Below, piece by piece: positions 18,495 to 26,596 of a stretch of 64,000 nt of DNA (position 1 is the first letter of the stretch; the number at the start of each line of letters is the position of its first letter). The position numbers and the translations under genes were made by a program. The notes beneath the pieces are model-generated. The model ran no database searches, was not told where the DNA came from, and worked only from the letters and a program-made list of their open reading frames with translations. This stretch comes from a bacterium (GTDB lineage Bacteria; Oederibacteriota; Muellerivitia; Muellerivitales; Muellerivitaceae), in contig DASZRK010000080.1 in NCBI GenBank assembly GCA_035549195.1, positions 100,376 through 164,375 on the forward strand. Direction: 5' to 3'.

Positions 18495-19668
18495 AGCGCT
18501 GGATCACATCAATCTCGGGAAGGCTTTCGCCCTTTCCAGGCGTTTTGAGGACGCGATCATCGAATTCCGCAAGGCCTTGGAATTGAGCCCCAAGGATGGG
18601 GAGATCTTTTTCCAGTTGGCGGGTCTTTTCACCAATGTCGGGAATTATGCCGAGGCGGAGAAGTATTATCGGGAATGTCTGGAAGGGAACCCCTTGAATC
18701 TTAATGCTCATTGCAAGCTTGGGTTATTGTTGGAAGCCCAGGGCAAATATCCGGAGTCAGTGGTCGAATTCGAGAAATCCTTGGAGATCAATCCGGGAGA
18801 TGCGGGACTCTACAACAACCTGGGGAATGTGCTGTCCAAGATGGGAAAATACAAGGAGTCGGTGGGGCAATTCCGGCGCTACATCGAGATCAACCCGAGC
18901 AATGCCGAGATCTATTTCAAAATGGGCTTTGCCCTGGAGCAGGCCGGTGATGGGGATGGGGCTATCGAGGCCTATGAGCGGGCCATTTCCATCAACCCCC
19001 GGCACGCGGCGGTCCACTCCATTCTCGGGAATGTTTACTTTCAAAAAGGTCGCTACACCGAAGCCATTGAACGGTACCAGGAAGCCGCACGGATCAATCC
19101 CATGGAGCCTGAGGTCCACTTGAAATTGGGACAATGCCTGATGTCGATGGGTCAATACGACAGGGCGCTGGAGGTTTTGAAGGTCGCCTTGGAAAAAAAT
19201 CCCCGCAATGCGGAAGTCTACCTGAAACTTGGGATGATTTACGCGGGCAGGGGCCAACACGACGAGGCCATCCAAATGTACCGGAAGGTCATGGAGATCA
19301 ATCCCCGGGATGCCAGCATCCATAACGTTCTCGGTTATATCTACGATAAACAGGGTGAATTGCAAAAAGCCCTTGAGGAATACCAGATGGCGAAGGCCAT
19401 CAATCCGAACGATGTGCTTGTCCTAGACAACCTGGCCAATTTGAACTACAAAATGGGGCGTTTGGCCGAAGCGCAGCAGGAATATTCCCGTTTGCTGGAA
19501 CTGAACCCGAACCATTTGGATTCCCTGGTCAAACTGGGGAACCTGCACTTGAAGAAGGGCGACAAATCCTCCGCCCTGACCCTTTGGGAGAAGGCCCTTT
19601 CCATCGACCCTACCAACGAGATACTCAAGAACAACATCCGAATCGCCAAGGAAAATCCGATCCAATGA
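18487..19668 (+). CDS. TPR repeat protein
   Basis: 393 residues made almost wholly of about eleven 34-residue tetratricopeptide repeats, each ending in NP (INPGDAG, INPRHAA, INPNDVL). No signal peptide, so it is probably cytoplasmic. I place the start at ATG 18487, overlapping the cheR stop, with GAGGG five bases upstream. Some CheR proteins carry fused TPRs; this gene may be the split equivalent. Its stop overlaps the following CheW-like gene as ATGA. Confidence 0.88.
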   Translation: MDKALDHINLGKAFALSRRFEDAIIEFRKALELSPKDGEIFFQLAGLFTNVGNYAEAEKYYRECLEGNPLNLNAHCKLGLLLEAQGKYPESVVEFEKSLEINPGDAGLYNNLGNVLSKMGKYKESVGQFRRYIEINPSNAEIYFKMGFALEQAGDGDGAIEAYERAISINPRHAAVHSILGNVYFQKGRYTEAIERYQEAARINPMEPEVHLKLGQCLMSMGQYDRALEVLKVALEKNPRNAEVYLKLGMIYAGRGQHDEAIQMYRKVMEINPRDASIHNVLGYIYDKQGELQKALEEYQMAKAINPNDVLVLDNLANLNYKMGRLAEAQQEYSRLLELNPNHLDSLVKLGNLHLKKGDKSSALTLWEKALSIDPTNEILKNNIRIAKENPIQ

Positions 19669-20300
19669 AGCCACAAGAGAAATCCCTGGGCGAGTTGCTC
19701 CGGCAGGCCGGCAAGATCACCTTTCGGCAGATCCAGGTCGCCTTGGCCGAGCAAAAAAGGACCCACGAACCCATTGGAAAGGTCCTTGTCCGCCTCGGTT
19801 TCGTTGAGGAAAGGGATATCCTGCAGGTCATGCAAGGAATGACCGCGCTCACCTTCCGGGTGGCGAGCGAGTGGTTCGGCATCGAGACCTTCCGGGTCAG
19901 GGAGGTCCTTAAATACGGCGAAGTCCTGCCTTGGGACAGGTCCGCCTTGCCGTGGATCGGGACCTTCCTGTTGCGCGGGAAATCCCTGGCGGTCGTTTCT
20001 TTCCGTGCCTTTCTCGGCATGGAGCCGCCGGGAACCGCCTCCGGAACTTGGTTCGTGGTGCTTGAGCATAAGGGGCAACCCTTCATCCTCTGGGTGGATC
20101 AAGTGCGGGAAGTGGCCCGGTTCAAGATCGACCAGATCGAGCCCTTGCCGCCCTATTTACTGGGGAAAAAGAACGATTTGTATTACTGTTTGGGTAAAAT
20201 AAAGGAAGACCTTTATTCCATCATGAATCCGGATAAATTGTTCGAAGAACACGGTCTATCCTTGCCGCCCTCCGAGGTTGGTCATGCCTTCCCGTCCTGA
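19665..20300 (+). CDS. CheW-like protein with N-terminal pilus/secretion-ATPase (GspE-N/MshEN-like) domain
   Basis: 211 residues in two parts. Residues 1-60 (LGELLRQAGKITFRQIQVALAEQ, then IGKVLVRLGFVEERDILQVM) resemble the helical N-terminal domain of type II secretion and type IV pilus assembly ATPases, a region known to bind c-di-GMP in MshE-type proteins. Residues about 65-190 resemble a CheW domain: FGIETFRVREVLKYGEVLPW, LLRGKSLAVVSFRAFLGM, FILWVDQVREVARF. The usual VxGxxxLRG stretch is weakly kept. Translationally coupled to the TPR gene before it and overlapping the TPR gene after it. The two-domain reading is by eye. Confidence 0.65.
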   Translation: MKPQEKSLGELLRQAGKITFRQIQVALAEQKRTHEPIGKVLVRLGFVEERDILQVMQGMTALTFRVASEWFGIETFRVREVLKYGEVLPWDRSALPWIGTFLLRGKSLAVVSFRAFLGMEPPGTASGTWFVVLEHKGQPFILWVDQVREVARFKIDQIEPLPPYLLGKKNDLYYCLGKIKEDLYSIMNPDKLFEEHGLSLPPSEVGHAFPS

Positions 20301-22497
20301 AACCAAGACACTGCGTGAGATGGCCAATGGAAGCGATCAGGGTGACGCCTCCACCCACAATAACCTGGGTGTTTTTTACTATTCCAAGGGGATGTATGCG
20401 GAAGCTGTCAAGGAGTTCAAAACGGCCCTTGAGGTGGACCCCGAGAACCCGCAAGCCCAGGAGAATTTGAAGGCCGTTAACCGCCAAACCGGGCTCCTGG
20501 ACCGCTCGGTGGAAGCCTACCGCAAATCCATCCAGATGTTCCCCCAGGATGCCGAAGCCCATTACAACCTCGCGGGTGCGCTGCGTTATCTTGGCGAGTT
20601 CGAGAGGGCGGCCGAGGAATACCGAAGGGCTTTGGACCTGAACCCGGACCATCCTTACGCCCGGAACTATCTGGGGATCGCTTACAAATGCCTGGGGCGT
20701 TTCGATGATGCCATGGTCGAGTTCAGGACGGCCATCGACAAGAACCCCTTTTTCGCCGACCTCCACAATAACCTGGGCGAGATCTACTACAAGAAGGCGA
20801 TGATCAACGAGAGCATGATCGAGTTCAAGAAGGCGATCTCCTTGAACCCCGAATACGCCACCGCTCATTACAATTTGAGCTTTGTCTATGGCGACAAGAA
20901 CATGATCGAAGAGGCGGAACGGGAGTTCAAAAAGGCGGCCGAACTCAACCCGAATTTCGGGCAAGGCGCCCAAGCCCTCTTGACCATCGACCGTCCGAAG
21001 TCGCTCGAGGAGAAAATGGCGGAAAAATTGGCCGCCCAACCGCAAGGCCCAAGCGGCGTGGAGACCTACCTGAGCCTGGCCTCCGCTTATCGGGGGAAAG
21101 GCCTCATGGACGAGGCCGTTCGTGAATACAAAAGGGCGATCGAGGCCATGCCGGGGGAGGAAAGGCTTTATCGGGCCCTGGGTGAGGTCTATCTACTGAA
21201 AGGCCAGCTGGAGGACTCCCTCATTGCCTCCCAGAGGGCCATCCAATTGGCGCCCCAGGTAGTCGAGAACTACATCCAGGCGGGGATCGCGTTGCGGGAA
21301 CTGAATCGCACCGACCAGGCGGCGGACCACCTTCAAAAAGCCATTGATCTGGTGCCAGGTTCGAGCATGGCCCATTTCGAGCTCGGGGTGACCTATTTCA
21401 AGATGGGAGAAAGCGAAAAAGCGACCCAACAGGTGCGCCAAGCACTCGAGATCGATCCCCAGAATGCCGAGGCCCACTACTATCTCGGTGTCTATTACTA
21501 CAAGGTCAGCCTTTTTGACGAGGCCATCCGGGAGATATCCCAGGCCGTGGAGTTGAACGTCTCCATTGCGTCGAGCGCCGAAGCCCTGACCTACCTGGGA
21601 CTCGCCTTGGCGGATAAGGGACGTTTCGAAGAGGCCATTGCCGAGTACAAAAAGGCCATGGAGTTCGATCCCAAGAATCCCATCATCCATAACAGCCTAG
21701 GTGTGGCCTACAAGAACGCCGGGATGATCCCGGAAGCGCTCAAACATTACCAACAGGCCATCGATCTGAACCCCAATTATGCCAAGGCCTTCAACAACCT
21801 GGGGGTGGTCCATTTCAAACAAGGTCATTACGAGAAGGCCATTGAGGCCTTCAAACGGGCGGTGGCCATCGAGCCCGATTACAAAACCGCCCAGAACAAC
21901 CTTCAAGTGGCCATGAAGAAGAAAAGCGCCTTGTCCGAGGCTTCGGAGCAATTGATCAAGCAGATCATGGCCGATCCCGAGAATCCGGCGCTCCATTTCA
22001 ACTTGGGGTCCCTTTACAAGACCACGGGGCAATACGCGGAAGCGGTCCGCGAGTTCCAGGAAACCATCCATCTCACCCCCAAGAACCAAGAAGCATTGAC
22101 CAGCTTGGGAGAGGCTTATCTCCAAATGGAATCCTTGGACGAGGCGGTCAAGATCCTGGCGCGGGCGGTATCCTGTGACCCGAAATTCCCCGAAGCCCAT
22201 CTTCAACTGAGCAAGGTCTACATCCGGCGCCAGTGGTGGGATGAGGCCCTGGTTGAATTGAAAAAGACCCAGGAACTGCGTCCGGAGCTCTCCGAGATCC
22301 ATTTTCATCTTGGGCAGGTCTATCGCTCGAAGAGCTGGTGGGATGAAGCGATCCAAGAGTTCCAGAAATACCTGGACTCGTCCCAGCCTGATGAGGAAAA
22401 AGTCCTTCAATGCATCGACGCGATCCAACAGGTCCAGGCTTGGAAAAAGGAACTTCAAGTCTCGCCGAGCGCCAGCGTCTCGAAACTCATCAAATAG
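20284..22497 (+). CDS. long TPR repeat protein
   Basis: 737 residues with close to twenty tetratricopeptide repeats in at least two blocks separated by a non-repeat linker near residues 235-255 (EEKMAEKLAAQPQG) and another near 540-560. Repeats typically read HYNLGVAYKNAGMIPEALKHYQQAI with NP ends. No signal peptide. ATG 20284 is preceded by GAGG at six bases; it overlaps the CheW-like hybrid by 17 bases. As with the other TPR protein of the cluster, it probably serves as a scaffold. The Tyr and Lys-rich repeats show no catalytic motif. Confidence 0.88.
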   Translation: MPSRPETKTLREMANGSDQGDASTHNNLGVFYYSKGMYAEAVKEFKTALEVDPENPQAQENLKAVNRQTGLLDRSVEAYRKSIQMFPQDAEAHYNLAGALRYLGEFERAAEEYRRALDLNPDHPYARNYLGIAYKCLGRFDDAMVEFRTAIDKNPFFADLHNNLGEIYYKKAMINESMIEFKKAISLNPEYATAHYNLSFVYGDKNMIEEAEREFKKAAELNPNFGQGAQALLTIDRPKSLEEKMAEKLAAQPQGPSGVETYLSLASAYRGKGLMDEAVREYKRAIEAMPGEERLYRALGEVYLLKGQLEDSLIASQRAIQLAPQVVENYIQAGIALRELNRTDQAADHLQKAIDLVPGSSMAHFELGVTYFKMGESEKATQQVRQALEIDPQNAEAHYYLGVYYYKVSLFDEAIREISQAVELNVSIASSAEALTYLGLALADKGRFEEAIAEYKKAMEFDPKNPIIHNSLGVAYKNAGMIPEALKHYQQAIDLNPNYAKAFNNLGVVHFKQGHYEKAIEAFKRAVAIEPDYKTAQNNLQVAMKKKSALSEASEQLIKQIMADPENPALHFNLGSLYKTTGQYAEAVREFQETIHLTPKNQEALTSLGEAYLQMESLDEAVKILARAVSCDPKFPEAHLQLSKVYIRRQWWDEALVELKKTQELRPELSEIHFHLGQVYRSKSWWDEAIQEFQKYLDSSQPDEEKVLQCIDAIQQVQAWKKELQVSPSASVSKLIK

Positions 22498-22509
22498 GCG
22501 AGGATCTTC

Positions 22510-22848
22510 ATGAAATTATTGGTCTGCATGATCCCGACGAAGAAGATCGAACAGGTCCGAAAGGTCCTTTGGGAATCCGGGATAAGGGGTGTGACCCTTT
22601 CCGAGGCCTCCGGTTATGGCTATCAAAAGGTCCAGGTGGATTCACTTCGGGGAGGGGATTACAAGGTCCAATATCAACCCCGTGTCCGGCTGGAGATCGC
22701 CCTTCCGGATGAGGAGATCGAGGCGGTGGTGGACCTGCTCCTCGAGACCGTGCGGACCGGGCGGATCGGGGACGGCAAGTTCTTTATCCTCCCCTTGGAC
22801 GAGGTGATCCGGGTCCGGACCGGGGAACGGGGAGAAATGGCCCTTTAG
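22510..22848 (+). CDS. P-II family signal protein (GlnB/GlnK-like)
   Basis: 112 residues, the normal length. P-II trimers sense 2-oxoglutarate and ATP/ADP and signal by binding partner proteins. The sequence aligns end to end with GlnB: start MKLLVCMIP, SEASGYGYQKVQVDSLRGGDYKVQY (T-loop with Tyr51, the uridylylation position in E. coli), RLEIALPDEEIEAVVDLLLETV, TGRIGDGKFFILPLDEVIRVRTGERG. It differs from GlnB at several T-loop positions. No glutamine synthetase, amtB or uridylyltransferase gene is nearby; it sits between a TPR gene and cheY, twelve bases after the former. Confidence 0.88.
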   Translation: MKLLVCMIPTKKIEQVRKVLWESGIRGVTLSEASGYGYQKVQVDSLRGGDYKVQYQPRVRLEIALPDEEIEAVVDLLLETVRTGRIGDGKFFILPLDEVIRVRTGERGEMAL

Positions 22849-22852
22849 GGCG

Positions 22853-22873
22853 GGTTGAAAAGGGTTTTCAACC
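22853..22873 (+). terminator. perfect 9-bp inverted repeat after the P-II gene
   Basis: GGTTGAAAA and TTTTCAACC are separated by GGG. The hairpin lies just after the P-II stop and 73 bases before cheY. It could attenuate or terminate transcription, although no T-run follows. TTTTCA at 22865 and TAACAT at 22888 could form a weak promoter for cheY. Confidence 0.4.
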
Positions 22874-22946
22874 AGGATGAAAACCATTAACATCGAGGAT
22901 CGCTTTTCGGGGTCGAACGGCTTGAAAATCCTTTGGAGGTTGGACC

Positions 22947-23309
22947 GTGGCTCAACGGGTCATGCTGGTGGACGATGCGTCCTTTATGCGGATGATGCTC
23001 AAGAACATCCTGGTGGGCGCGGGTTACGAGGTCGCCGGAGAGGCCGAGAACGGCGCGAAGGCCATCGAACAGTTCAAGGCCCTGAAACCCGACCTGGTGA
23101 TCATGGACATCATCATGCCGGAAATGGGCGGGATCGACGCGGTCAAGGAGATCGTCAAATTGAACCCGTCGGCCAAGGTCCTGATGTGCAGCTCCATGGG
23201 CCAACAGTCCCTGGTGGTGGAGGCGATCCAAGCCGGGGCCAAGGATTTCATCGTCAAACCCTTCCAACCCTCGAATGTCCTGGAAGCGGTCAAGAAGGTC
23301 ATCGGCTGA
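22947..23309 (+). CDS. cheY: chemotaxis response regulator CheY (first copy)
   Basis: A single receiver domain, 120 residues. Acidic pocket Asp9/Asp10, phosphoacceptor Asp54 in VIMDIIMP, Ser/Thr at CSSMGQQS, and Lys in IVKPFQP. The MGQQS...AIQAGAKDF segment is the form seen in Firmicutes and Thermotoga CheY. GTG start with TTTGGAGG seven bases upstream. Followed directly by a cheC phosphatase gene. Confidence 0.94.
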   Translation: MAQRVMLVDDASFMRMMLKNILVGAGYEVAGEAENGAKAIEQFKALKPDLVIMDIIMPEMGGIDAVKEIVKLNPSAKVLMCSSMGQQSLVVEAIQAGAKDFIVKPFQPSNVLEAVKKVIG

Positions 23310-23335
23310 TCCACGCCGTTCCTTAAGGAGGAGCC

Positions 23336-23974
23336 TTGGGCGCGGAGAAACCCCTTTTCAACGATTTTCAACTGGATGCCCTCCGCGAGATCGGCAATGT
23401 CGGGGCCGGGAACGCGGCGACCGCCCTTTCCCAAATGGTCGGCCGACGGGTCGATATGTCGGTCACCAAGGTCCTGGTCCTCAAAACGGAGGATATCGGG
23501 GAATTCCTCGGCGGGGTGCAGCAGAACGTGGCGGCCGTCCATATGCCCGTCTATGGTGACCTTTGTGGGGTGGCCCTGATCCTATTTCCCCTGGAAAAGG
23601 TCATGGACCTATCCGCGATGTTGGTGGGTCAACGGGATGCCGACCCTTTCCATCTTTCCGAGATCGGTCAATCCGCCCTGAAGGAACTGGGCAGCATCCT
23701 CACCGGGGCCTATCTGAGCGCCTTGTTCCGGATGGTCCATGTCCAGATGATCCATGGGGTCCCGCACCTGGTGCTGGACATGGCCCAGGCCGTCCTGGAC
23801 ACGGTCCTTGTTGAGCTCGATCAAAAGGATGATGTGGCCATCTTGATCGAGACCGAATTCATGGAGAGCAACGATCAATTGACCGGAAGCTTTTTCCTGC
23901 TCCCAGAGGCGGGGTCCTTGAAGAGACTGTTCTCTTCTTTGGCCCGGTCCCTCGGACTTCCCGAAAATGACTGA
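23336..23974 (+). CDS. cheC: CheY-P phosphatase CheC (first copy), one active site altered
   Basis: 212 residues with the CheC/FliY internal duplication. Site 1 reads DALREIGN (Asp14, Glu18, Asn21), matching the D/S-x3-E-x2-N phosphatase signature. Site 2 reads SALKELGS (Ser113, Glu117, Ser120): the asparagine is serine, so this half may be inactive. The start is TTG 23336, fixed by a strong AAGGAGGAG ribosome site at 23325-23333. It overlaps cheD by eight bases, consistent with CheC-CheD interaction. Confidence 0.9.
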   Translation: MGAEKPLFNDFQLDALREIGNVGAGNAATALSQMVGRRVDMSVTKVLVLKTEDIGEFLGGVQQNVAAVHMPVYGDLCGVALILFPLEKVMDLSAMLVGQRDADPFHLSEIGQSALKELGSILTGAYLSALFRMVHVQMIHGVPHLVLDMAQAVLDTVLVELDQKDDVAILIETEFMESNDQLTGSFFLLPEAGSLKRLFSSLARSLGLPEND

Positions 23975-24452
23975 GGGGCCGATCGCGGTCGGTATCGCTG
24001 ATTTCAGGGTTGGATCGGAACCACAGAACCTGATGATCTACGGGCTCGGATCCTGTGTGGGCGTGGCCCTTTATGATCCCGCCGTCCGCTCCGGGGGGTT
24101 GGCGCATGTGATGCTCCCATCCAGTCGGCTCAGTTCGAAGGTCCACTTGCCCGGGAAATTCGCGGACACCGCCGTTCCGGCCCTTGTGGAAGGATTGCTC
24201 CGGCAAGGCGCGGTCCGGGAGCGTTTGGTGGCCAAATTGGTCGGTGGCGCCAACATGTTCTCTTTCCTCCCCCAGGCCACAGTCTCCATTGGGGTCCGGA
24301 ATGCCGCTGCGGTCCGTGAGAAACTCACCGAGATGGGGATCCCCATCTTAGCCGAGCGGACCGGAGGCGATCAGGGGCGGACGATCCTTTTCGACCTGAA
24401 GGACGGGCGCCTGGAGATACGAAGATTGAACCGTTCCAGTGAATGGATCTAA
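23967..24452 (+). CDS. cheD: chemoreceptor glutamine deamidase CheD
   Basis: 161 residues. Deamidates receptor glutamines and binds CheC. The Cys-His-Thr triad is visible: GLGSCVGVAL (Cys), GGLAHVMLP (His), and FADTAVPALV (Thr). GGANMF and the IGVRNAAAVRE segment are also typical. It overlaps cheC. Confidence 0.94.
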   Translation: MTEGPIAVGIADFRVGSEPQNLMIYGLGSCVGVALYDPAVRSGGLAHVMLPSSRLSSKVHLPGKFADTAVPALVEGLLRQGAVRERLVAKLVGGANMFSFLPQATVSIGVRNAAAVREKLTEMGIPILAERTGGDQGRTILFDLKDGRLEIRRLNRSSEWI

Positions 24453-24463
24453 AGGGGAGACCT

Positions 24464-24982
24464 GTGCCGGAAAGTATTTCAACGGTCCCATCATCCGCGG
24501 GTGCCCAGTGGGTCATCTTCCAGCTTTCGGCTTGCGAGCTGGCGCTCCCCATCCAACGCTTGCGGGAGATCATACGCCCGGGGGAGATGACTTTGGTCCC
24601 CAAGGCTCCACCTGCGGTCGTGGGCGTCATCAATCTTCGGGGGCGGGTGCTTCCGGTGGTCGATCTCCGGCGTGCCTTCAAAATGCCGGTCCTGGACCCG
24701 ACGGATGATTCCCGGATCCTCGTCGTCGAATTGGGGACCCAATCGGTGGGATTCCTGGTGGACCGCGTCCTGGAGGTCCTCAGGGCCCCCGAGGACGCCT
24801 TGGAATCGCCCCCAGGTTCGATCCTTGAAATCGGTATGGAATTCATCCTGAAAACATTAAAATTGGGCAAAAGGACCATCGTGTTCCTGGACCTGGACCA
24901 GGTCTTTGGGCAAGCCGGTTGGGAACGTTTTTGGGGGAAAGAACGGGGTAACCCGATGATCGGGAGCGCTCGTGGGGCATAA
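24464..24982 (+). CDS. cheW: chemotaxis coupling protein CheW
   Basis: About 172 residues. Links receptors to CheA. Typical CheW blocks: WVIFQLSACELALPIQRLREI, PAVVGVINLRGRVLPVVDLR, VGFLVDRVLEVLR. The GTG at 24464 follows AAAGGGGAG and gives a clean start 11 bases after cheD; an ATG at 24443 in frame would overlap cheD by ten bases. The 3' end overlaps the second cheY by 11 bases. Confidence 0.92.
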   Translation: MPESISTVPSSAGAQWVIFQLSACELALPIQRLREIIRPGEMTLVPKAPPAVVGVINLRGRVLPVVDLRRAFKMPVLDPTDDSRILVVELGTQSVGFLVDRVLEVLRAPEDALESPPGSILEIGMEFILKTLKLGKRTIVFLDLDQVFGQAGWERFWGKERGNPMIGSARGA

Positions 24983-25337
24983 GATCATGTTCGTGGACGA
25001 TTCGTCCTTCATGCGGTCCCTTTTAAAGGGGATCATCCTGAAGGACGGTTTCGAGCTTGCCGGTGAAGCCGAGAACGGCCGGGACGCGGTCGAGCTTTAC
25101 AAGAAGATCCGACCGGACCTGGTGACGATGGACATCGTCATGCCGGACATGGACGGGATCGAGGCGGTCAAAACCATCCGGTCCTTCGATCCCGAGGCTC
25201 GGATCATCATGGTAAGCGCCATGGGCCAGCAAAGCATGGTGATCGATTCGATCCAAGCCGGTGCCCGTGACTTCATCATCAAGCCATTCCAACCCCCAAG
25301 GGTCCATGAGGCCCTTCGGCGGGTCATGGGCGGTTAA
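24972..25337 (+). CDS. cheY: chemotaxis response regulator CheY (second copy)
   Basis: 121 residues, a receiver domain very similar to the first CheY: Asp9/Asp10, Asp54 in VTMDIVMP, SAMGQQS, and IIKPFQP. The GTG start lies within the end of cheW. It probably arose by duplication. Two CheYs with two CheCs suggest separate output branches or one regulator acting as a phosphate sink. Confidence 0.93.
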   Translation: MGHKIMFVDDSSFMRSLLKGIILKDGFELAGEAENGRDAVELYKKIRPDLVTMDIVMPDMDGIEAVKTIRSFDPEARIIMVSAMGQQSMVIDSIQAGARDFIIKPFQPPRVHEALRRVMGG

Positions 25338-25359
25338 CGTCCTTCATTGAAGGAAGGTC

Positions 25360-26445
25360 ATGCCTTCTTCGCTTCCTCCAACCATCCGTGTCCTCATCGT
25401 CGACGACTCCTTTTTCATGAGGAAGGTCCTGAAGGACCTTTTGTCCGAATCGGCCCCCCAGATCGAGGTGATCGGCACCGCTTCCGACGGTCAAGAGGGC
25501 TTGGAAAAGACAAGGCGCCTCAAGCCGGACGTCGTGACCTTGGATTTTGAGATGCCGAAGTTGAACGGATTGGACGCCCTGCGTGCCATCATGGCCGAAT
25601 GCCCGACCCCGGTCATCATGGTCTCCAGCCATACGGCAAAAGGGACCGAGACCGCCCTGAAGGCCCTCGAACTGGGTGCGGTGGATTGCGTGGCGAAACC
25701 ATCGGGAAGGGCCTTGGAAAACATCCGGCTCCTGGAGCCGGAATTGGTCGAGAAGATAAAGGTCGCTTCCATCAGTAAGCCGGTCGCCCGGTCCCCGGAG
25801 GCCCCTGGGACCGAACGAACGAGAATCCCTAAGATCCCGCCCAGCCCGCTCGAACGTCCCGCGACCTTCCTGGTGGGAGTCGCATCTTCGACGGGAGGGC
25901 CCAAGGCCCTCCACGAACTTTTTGAAGGGGTGAAAACCCACCCGACGGCCTCTTTCGTCGTGGTCCAGCATATTTCATCGGGCTTTACCCAAGCCTTGGC
26001 CCGTCGTTTGTCCGAAGTCACCGACGTTCAGGTGGAAGAAGCGATTCATGGGGGCGTTCTCTTGGGGGGAAGGGCTTATGTGGCCCCGACCGGGACGCAT
26101 TTGATCATTGAAGGATCGCCGGGGCGGTTCCGGTTCAACTTCGACGACCAACCCCCGCGACTGGGTGTGAAGCCTTGTGCCGATCTCATGTTGACCTCGA
26201 TGGCCAAGGCGACTCGGGGCCAGTGTTTGGGCATCGTCTTGACGGGCATGGGAAAGGACGGAACCCTGGGTTTGGGGGCCATTCAAAAGGCGGGTGGCAC
26301 AACCTTCGCCCAGGACGCAGAAAGCTGCGTGGTTTACGGGATGCCGAAATCGGCGGTCGAAGCGGGGGTCGTCACCCGACAGGTCCCCCTGGCGGCCATG
26401 GCCGATGAGATCAATATGGTCCTTGTGAAAACCAAGGGGTTTTGA
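25360..26445 (+). CDS. cheB: chemotaxis methylesterase CheB
   Basis: 361 residues: a receiver domain (Asp14/15, phosphoacceptor Asp62 in TLDFEMP, SSHTAKG) followed by a methylesterase domain with catalytic Ser in ASSTGGPKAL, His in VQHISSGFT and Asp in LTGMGKDGTLG. Removes methyl groups added by CheR. GGAAGGTC precedes ATG 25360. About 150 bases separate it from cheA, where a promoter-like element is seen. Confidence 0.95.
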   Translation: MPSSLPPTIRVLIVDDSFFMRKVLKDLLSESAPQIEVIGTASDGQEGLEKTRRLKPDVVTLDFEMPKLNGLDALRAIMAECPTPVIMVSSHTAKGTETALKALELGAVDCVAKPSGRALENIRLLEPELVEKIKVASISKPVARSPEAPGTERTRIPKIPPSPLERPATFLVGVASSTGGPKALHELFEGVKTHPTASFVVVQHISSGFTQALARRLSEVTDVQVEEAIHGGVLLGGRAYVAPTGTHLIIEGSPGRFRFNFDDQPPRLGVKPCADLMLTSMAKATRGQCLGIVLTGMGKDGTLGLGAIQKAGGTTFAQDAESCVVYGMPKSAVEAGVVTRQVPLAAMADEINMVLVKTKGF

Positions 26446-26565
26446 GACAGGCGGCTGCCGGGCCAAAGGCGCGGACCCTTCGAAGCTCTTCCGATCCGGA
26501 TCCATCCCTTTTCCACAAAAAGCGTGGTCCCGAAGTCTGTCCTAAGGACTTTCCGGGGCTTTTGT

Positions 26566-26571
26566 TAAAAT
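26566..26571 (+). promoter_or_regulatory. -10-like box before cheA
   Basis: TAAAAT, followed at a suitable distance by AAAGGGGT and the ATG at 26597. No convincing -35 was found. The box overlaps an upstream in-frame ATG at 26570, which argues against that ATG being the start. Confidence 0.35.
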
Positions 26572-26596
26572 GGCCGAAGTCCTCAAAGGGGTCGGC

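Noticed and set aside
18487-22497. Tandem repeat DNA or CRISPR in the TPR genes
   Set aside because: Repetition is at protein level (34-residue TPRs) with diverged DNA; there are no identical repeats with unique spacers. No CRISPR array was seen anywhere in the window.
22877-23326. 149-codon + frame overlapping the first cheY
   Set aside because: It is out of frame with a complete CheY that has all receiver residues.
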